64,000 bases of DNA from UBA6614 sp002433235 (lineage in GTDB: Bacteria > Verrucomicrobiota > Verrucomicrobiia > Limisphaerales > UBA1100). The translations under genes were made by a program, and so were the position numbers. This document shows, piece by piece, positions 61,266 to 64,000 of the stretch. Under the pieces are notes generated by a model. It did no database searches and was not told the DNA's origin. It saw only the letters and a program-made list of their open reading frames with translations. The stretch is taken from assembly GCA_002433235.1 (NCBI GenBank), contig DJHS01000145.1, positions 55,124-119,123 on the forward strand, given 5' to 3'. Position 1 is the first letter of the stretch; each line of letters starts with the position of its first letter.

Positions 61266-62204
61266 GTGAAAAACAAGTATCTACTTCCCATCGCCATCAC
61301 CGCCGCTATCACCGTGATCACCACGCTTTGGCTGCGCGCGGACGAACCCTCCATTGGCCAACTGCGCGAAAGACTGCAGGAATTTCAGGCCAAGGCTGAA
61401 TCACTCGAAAAACAAGGCAAGCGTGATGCCGCCGAGTCCATGACTCGGCGGGCCCATGAAATTAAAAAGCTGATCGCCAAGCGCGAACATCCCCGTAAAA
61501 AAAATGGAGACCGGGAGAATCCGCGCGAATCAGCCCGTGACAAGAATCGTGAAGGTGAACGCCAGCGCGAAGGAGATCGTGAAATAAAGCGTGACCGTCA
61601 GCGCGAAGGTGACCGCGAACGAGGCGAAGCCAATGAGTTCGAACAATGGGTCCGGCAGCAACAGGAACGAATCCATGCCCTCCGCGAACGCGGCCTGAAG
61701 GATCAAGCCCATAGAATGGAACAACAACTAAAACACGCCCTTCAAGAACGCCAAGCCCACCAAAAACGCGAACATGACAAGGAACGTCATGCAAACAATG
61801 AGTTGGAGCAGTGGGTCCACCAGCAGGAACGCCGAATCGCGGAGTTGATCGAGACTGGCCAGCGTGAAAAGGCGCAAGCCGTCCGGGCGGAAGTCGAGAA
61901 GGTAATCATCGCCCACCGGAAGCGCGTTCAGGAAAAGCACCGTGAACTCGAGCATGCAAACCGAGCCGAGCACATCGCCGCTGCCCTGAATCACCTCCGG
62001 GCCGCTGGCCTTCACGAGATGGCGAGAGAAATCCAAGAGCACCTGCATCGCGAACACCGCGAGCGCGGGGAACATGAGGGCGAACGCAGAGAAGAAGAGC
62101 GTCACACGGGGGAAGAACATGAAAAACTGCGCGACCAAGTAAACGAATTGCGCCGTGCGATCGAACAACTTCAGCGCCGCCTGGCCCCAAGGGAGCGCGA
62201 CTAA
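61266..62204 (+). CDS. Exported, highly charged coiled-coil protein with internal repeats
   Basis: I do not recognise a named family. The 312-residue protein starts with GTG and a signal peptide (YLLPIAITAAITVITTLWLRA) and is otherwise almost entirely Glu, Arg, Lys, His and Gln in alpha-helical form. A repeated unit is visible: NEFEQWVRQQQERIHALRER at about residue 121, NELEQWVHQQERRIAELIE at about 177, and a weaker ANRAEHIAAALNHLRAAGL later; an earlier LRERLQEFQAKAESLEKQG fits the same pattern. An RE/RD-rich stretch separates them (about 80-118). The last segment resembles a trimeric or dimeric coiled coil. A strong terminator follows. Confidence 0.8.
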   Translation: MKNKYLLPIAITAAITVITTLWLRADEPSIGQLRERLQEFQAKAESLEKQGKRDAAESMTRRAHEIKKLIAKREHPRKKNGDRENPRESARDKNREGERQREGDREIKRDRQREGDRERGEANEFEQWVRQQQERIHALRERGLKDQAHRMEQQLKHALQERQAHQKREHDKERHANNELEQWVHQQERRIAELIETGQREKAQAVRAEVEKVIIAHRKRVQEKHRELEHANRAEHIAAALNHLRAAGLHEMAREIQEHLHREHRERGEHEGERREEERHTGEEHEKLRDQVNELRRAIEQLQRRLAPRERD

Positions 62205-62232
62205 CACAAGTTTGTAATTTCGGTTGGTATTC

Positions 62233-62258
62233 AACCCCGGCTAACGCCGGGGTTTTTT
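62233..62258 (+). terminator. Intrinsic terminator after the charged coiled-coil gene
   Basis: AACCCCGGC (62233-62241) pairs with GCCGGGGTT (62246-62254) around TAAC, and a run of T (62253-62258) follows on the plus strand: a 9-bp GC-rich stem with a U-tract, 29 bases after the stop codon. The opposite gene ends at 62257, so it may also serve the minus strand, although the A-run there is short. Confidence 0.88.
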
Positions 62259-62820
62259 ATTGCCCCGCAACCACCGGTGTCTTGAAAACTGTCAGCCCCA
62301 ACCCCAGCAGCAACAGCCCCATGAGAAGCCGAACGACACACATTTTGCGCGTCCGATCTTCATCGGAAAATTTCCAGTCCATCGCATCCCTGAAGCGCCA
62401 AGGCGAAACCGTGAAAACCATCCCCGAAACAATCCAGATATAGGCCATCACAATAAGGACAAGACGCCAGCTCGTGTCCGCGTAACGCGCCGTTTCTATC
62501 GTTAATTTGGCCAAGAGAAGCAAAACCACCGCCATCCCCCGGACAGCCAGAAAATCCTTGAGATAAATACATGCGCCGACCCCCAAGAGGGCAAAAAAGA
62601 CCTGCATCTTGAACTTGTAAGCTTCGAAATCCGCAAGTGTCTCCCCTTCCAGAATGACAATGAACCAAACTGTCCCGACAGCAATCAGGATATATCCCGC
62701 AGTGACATTACGCGCCAAGCCGCGGGCAAACCCAGCCAAGCTTTCCGGGTTCATCAACCCATAAACCGCCGGCCCAACCGTGAGGGCGGCGAGAAAAAGA
62801 GTCAGGGTGGAAAGATCCAT
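62257..62820 (-). CDS. Small integral membrane protein of unknown function
   Basis: I do not recognise the family. The ATG at 62820 shares a base with the miaB TGA (TGATG), giving 187 residues with five or six membrane helices (LTLFLAALTVGPAVYGLM, AGYILIAVGTVWFIVI, MQVFFALLGVGACIYL, GMAVVLLLLAKLTIET, LVLIVMAYIWIVSGMVF, LLMGLLLLGLGLTVF). The conserved-looking SPWRFRDAMDWKFSDEDR loop is cytoplasmic by charge. It is translationally coupled to miaB, but no functional link is known. Confidence 0.8.
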   Translation of the reverse strand: MDLSTLTLFLAALTVGPAVYGLMNPESLAGFARGLARNVTAGYILIAVGTVWFIVILEGETLADFEAYKFKMQVFFALLGVGACIYLKDFLAVRGMAVVLLLLAKLTIETARYADTSWRLVLIVMAYIWIVSGMVFTVSPWRFRDAMDWKFSDEDRTRKMCVVRLLMGLLLLGLGLTVFKTPVVAGQ

Positions 62821-64000
62821 CAATTCAGGACAGCCAAGTCGCCGTACAAGGTTGTTTGAGTTGATTCAACAATGCGAACGGGCAGCACTTCGCCAACATG
62901 TCTGCTTCCTCCCTCGAACACAACAATCTTGTTGCAGCGGGTTCTCCCTTCCAAACGAGCCGCATTCCGCCGACTTGGCCCTTCAACCAAAACTTCCATG
63001 ATCCGCCCAACATGGTCACGCAATCGTTTCGCCCGGATTTTGTCAATCACATTCAGCAAAATCGCGTGTCTGGATTCAATTTCACTTTCCGACAACTGAC
63101 TCGGCATTTCCGCCGCAGGAGTATTTTTTCGGCGGCTGTACTTAAAAATAAAGGCATTATCGAACTCGGTTTCCCTGCACAAGGAAACCGTCTCCTCAAA
63201 GTCAGATTCCTTCTCACCGGGAAAGCCAACAATCACATCGGTCCCAATCCCAATGTCAGGAGAAGATCCACGAAGTTCACCAACCAGCTCTTCAAAACGC
63301 TCACGGGTGTAGCCGCGGTGCATGAGCTTGAGCATGCGGTTGCTACCGCTCTGGACAGGAAGATGGGCGTGCTCCACCAGCTTGGGCAGGCGGGCATAGG
63401 CCTCCACGAGGTCGGCGCCGTAGCCCTTGGGATGCGGGGAGGTGAAGCGAATGCGCTCGATGCCGTCAATCGCGTGCACTGCCTCGATGAGCTGCACGAA
63501 GGCGCTCTTGCCGTCCTTGACGCCGATCTCGCGCTTGCCGTAGCTGTTGACGATTTGGCCGAGCAATGTGATTTCCTTCACGCCGCCTTCGGCCAATTCG
63601 CGGCACTCGGCGACGATGTCCTCGATGGAACGGCAGCGCTCGCGCCCGCGCGTGTAGGGCACGATGCAGAAGGTGCAGTATTGGTTGCAGCCCTGCATGA
63701 TGCTGACAAAGGCGGTGACGGATTTCTTGGGCGCATTGCCGTTCAAAAGATGCTCACGAATGGTGGCTTCGCTGCCTTTCTCATCGTCCGTGTCGACGAT
63801 CTTTTCGCGGCGTTGTTGCAGTAGATCATCCACGTACTCGGCCGTCCGGTGAAACTTTTGCGTGCCCAACACGAGATCCACGTCAGGCAGTTGATCGATC
63901 AGCTCTTCCCCGCGGCTTTGCGCCATGCAACCTAGAAAGCCAAGCACGGCGGACGGGCGCTCCTTGCGCATCCGCCCGGCAACGGCCTCCATCTTGTTGA
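62820..64000 (-). CDS. miaB: tRNA-2-methylthio-N6-dimethylallyladenosine synthase MiaB (partial, N-terminus missing)
   Basis: The frame remains open through the right edge, so about 60 N-terminal residues, including two of the cluster-binding cysteines, lie outside. Present are the third auxiliary-cluster Cys in GFLGCMAQSRG, the radical SAM motif CNQYCTFC, VPYTRGRERCRSIEDIVAEC, LLGQIVNSYG, and the C-terminal TRAM domain (IRAKRLRDHVGRIMEVLVEG). MiaB adds the methylthio group to i6A37 of tRNAs. Annotated internal start codons here are not the true N-terminus. Confidence 0.93.
   Translation of the reverse strand, partial: NKMEAVAGRMRKERPSAVLGFLGCMAQSRGEELIDQLPDVDLVLGTQKFHRTAEYVDDLLQQRREKIVDTDDEKGSEATIREHLLNGNAPKKSVTAFVSIMQGCNQYCTFCIVPYTRGRERCRSIEDIVAECRELAEGGVKEITLLGQIVNSYGKREIGVKDGKSAFVQLIEAVHAIDGIERIRFTSPHPKGYGADLVEAYARLPKLVEHAHLPVQSGSNRMLKLMHRGYTRERFEELVGELRGSSPDIGIGTDVIVGFPGEKESDFEETVSLCRETEFDNAFIFKYSRRKNTPAAEMPSQLSESEIESRHAILLNVIDKIRAKRLRDHVGRIMEVLVEGPSRRNAARLEGRTRCNKIVVFEGGSRHVGEVLPVRIVESTQTTLYGDLAVLN

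Noticed and set aside
1..64000. CRISPR arrays, insertion sequences, prophage or integrative elements
   Set aside because: No regularly spaced repeats, transposase, integrase or terminal repeats were recognised.

Overview
The window is about 64 kb of chromosomal DNA, moderately GC-rich, from a Gram-negative bacterium that most resembles the Verrucomicrobiota (PVC superphylum). The main evidence is a secreted DUF1549/DUF1553 protein followed by a DUF1501 protein and a large pre-peptidase-C-type protein (1.4-7.5 kb), a second orphan DUF1501 protein (53.2-54.5 kb), many Tat- or Sec-exported proteins, GTG/TTG starts and few clear Shine-Dalgarno sequences. This placement is inference from gene families, because no rRNA is present. 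No CRISPR array, insertion sequence, prophage or conjugative element was seen. The window is mostly a housekeeping region, with a few exported accessory proteins.

Layout. 0-1.3 kb: a NodT-type outer-membrane efflux lipoprotein (cut by the left edge) with its TetR-type regulator and a palindromic operator. 1.4-7.5 kb: the DUF1549/1553-DUF1501-PPC triad. 7.5-12.6 kb (minus): fmt, a short adenylate-kinase-like protein, an unrecognised membrane protein, nnr and msrP. 12.7-17.2 kb (plus): a tightly overlapping string nadC-birA-coaX-trpA-manC. 17.2-19.7 kb: rnd, tRNA-Ser(CGA) and an alanine/serine-glyoxylate aminotransferase. 19.7-23.3 kb: glcDEF, glycolate oxidase. 23.3-29.5 kb (minus): a D-aminoacylase-type amidohydrolase, gcvH, gcvT, an FNR-like oxidoreductase, a PQQ-propeller protein and a ParA/Soj ATPase. 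29.6-42 kb (plus): thiH, a metallophosphoesterase, thiS, mgtE, a Kef-type antiporter, an MscS channel, two TlpA-like thioredoxin-fold proteins, infA, a beta-CASP nuclease and tonB-exbB-exbD. 42-51.5 kb: argG and a DUF1015 gene (minus), infC (plus), an Hsp70 (minus), a stand-alone coaB (plus), then a DUF554 gene and a hemC-hemA-ccsA haem/cytochrome cluster (minus). 51.6-57.9 kb: a GH10-like hydrolase, an orphan DUF1501 gene, a 0.5 kb stretch without a convincing gene, the RNase P RNA, a zinc-ribbon coiled-coil protein and guaA. 57.9-64 kb: an exported subtilisin, a GT9 glycosyltransferase, a charged coiled-coil exported protein, a small membrane protein and miaB (cut by the right edge).

How the genes work together. 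The aminotransferase, GlcDEF, GcvT and GcvH could take glycolate through glyoxylate to glycine and one-carbon units. MgtE, the Kef antiporter and MscS form a run of ion and osmotic functions. TonB-ExbB-ExbD can energise outer-membrane uptake. CcsA with HemA and HemC links haem synthesis to cytochrome c assembly. I did not find a clear previously undescribed multi-gene system. The most unusual observations are a thioredoxin-fold paralogue that has lost half of its CXXC, a terminator-like hairpin placed directly against the infA start codon, a set of convergent genes with interlocking stop codons, and an unexplained region beside rnpB.
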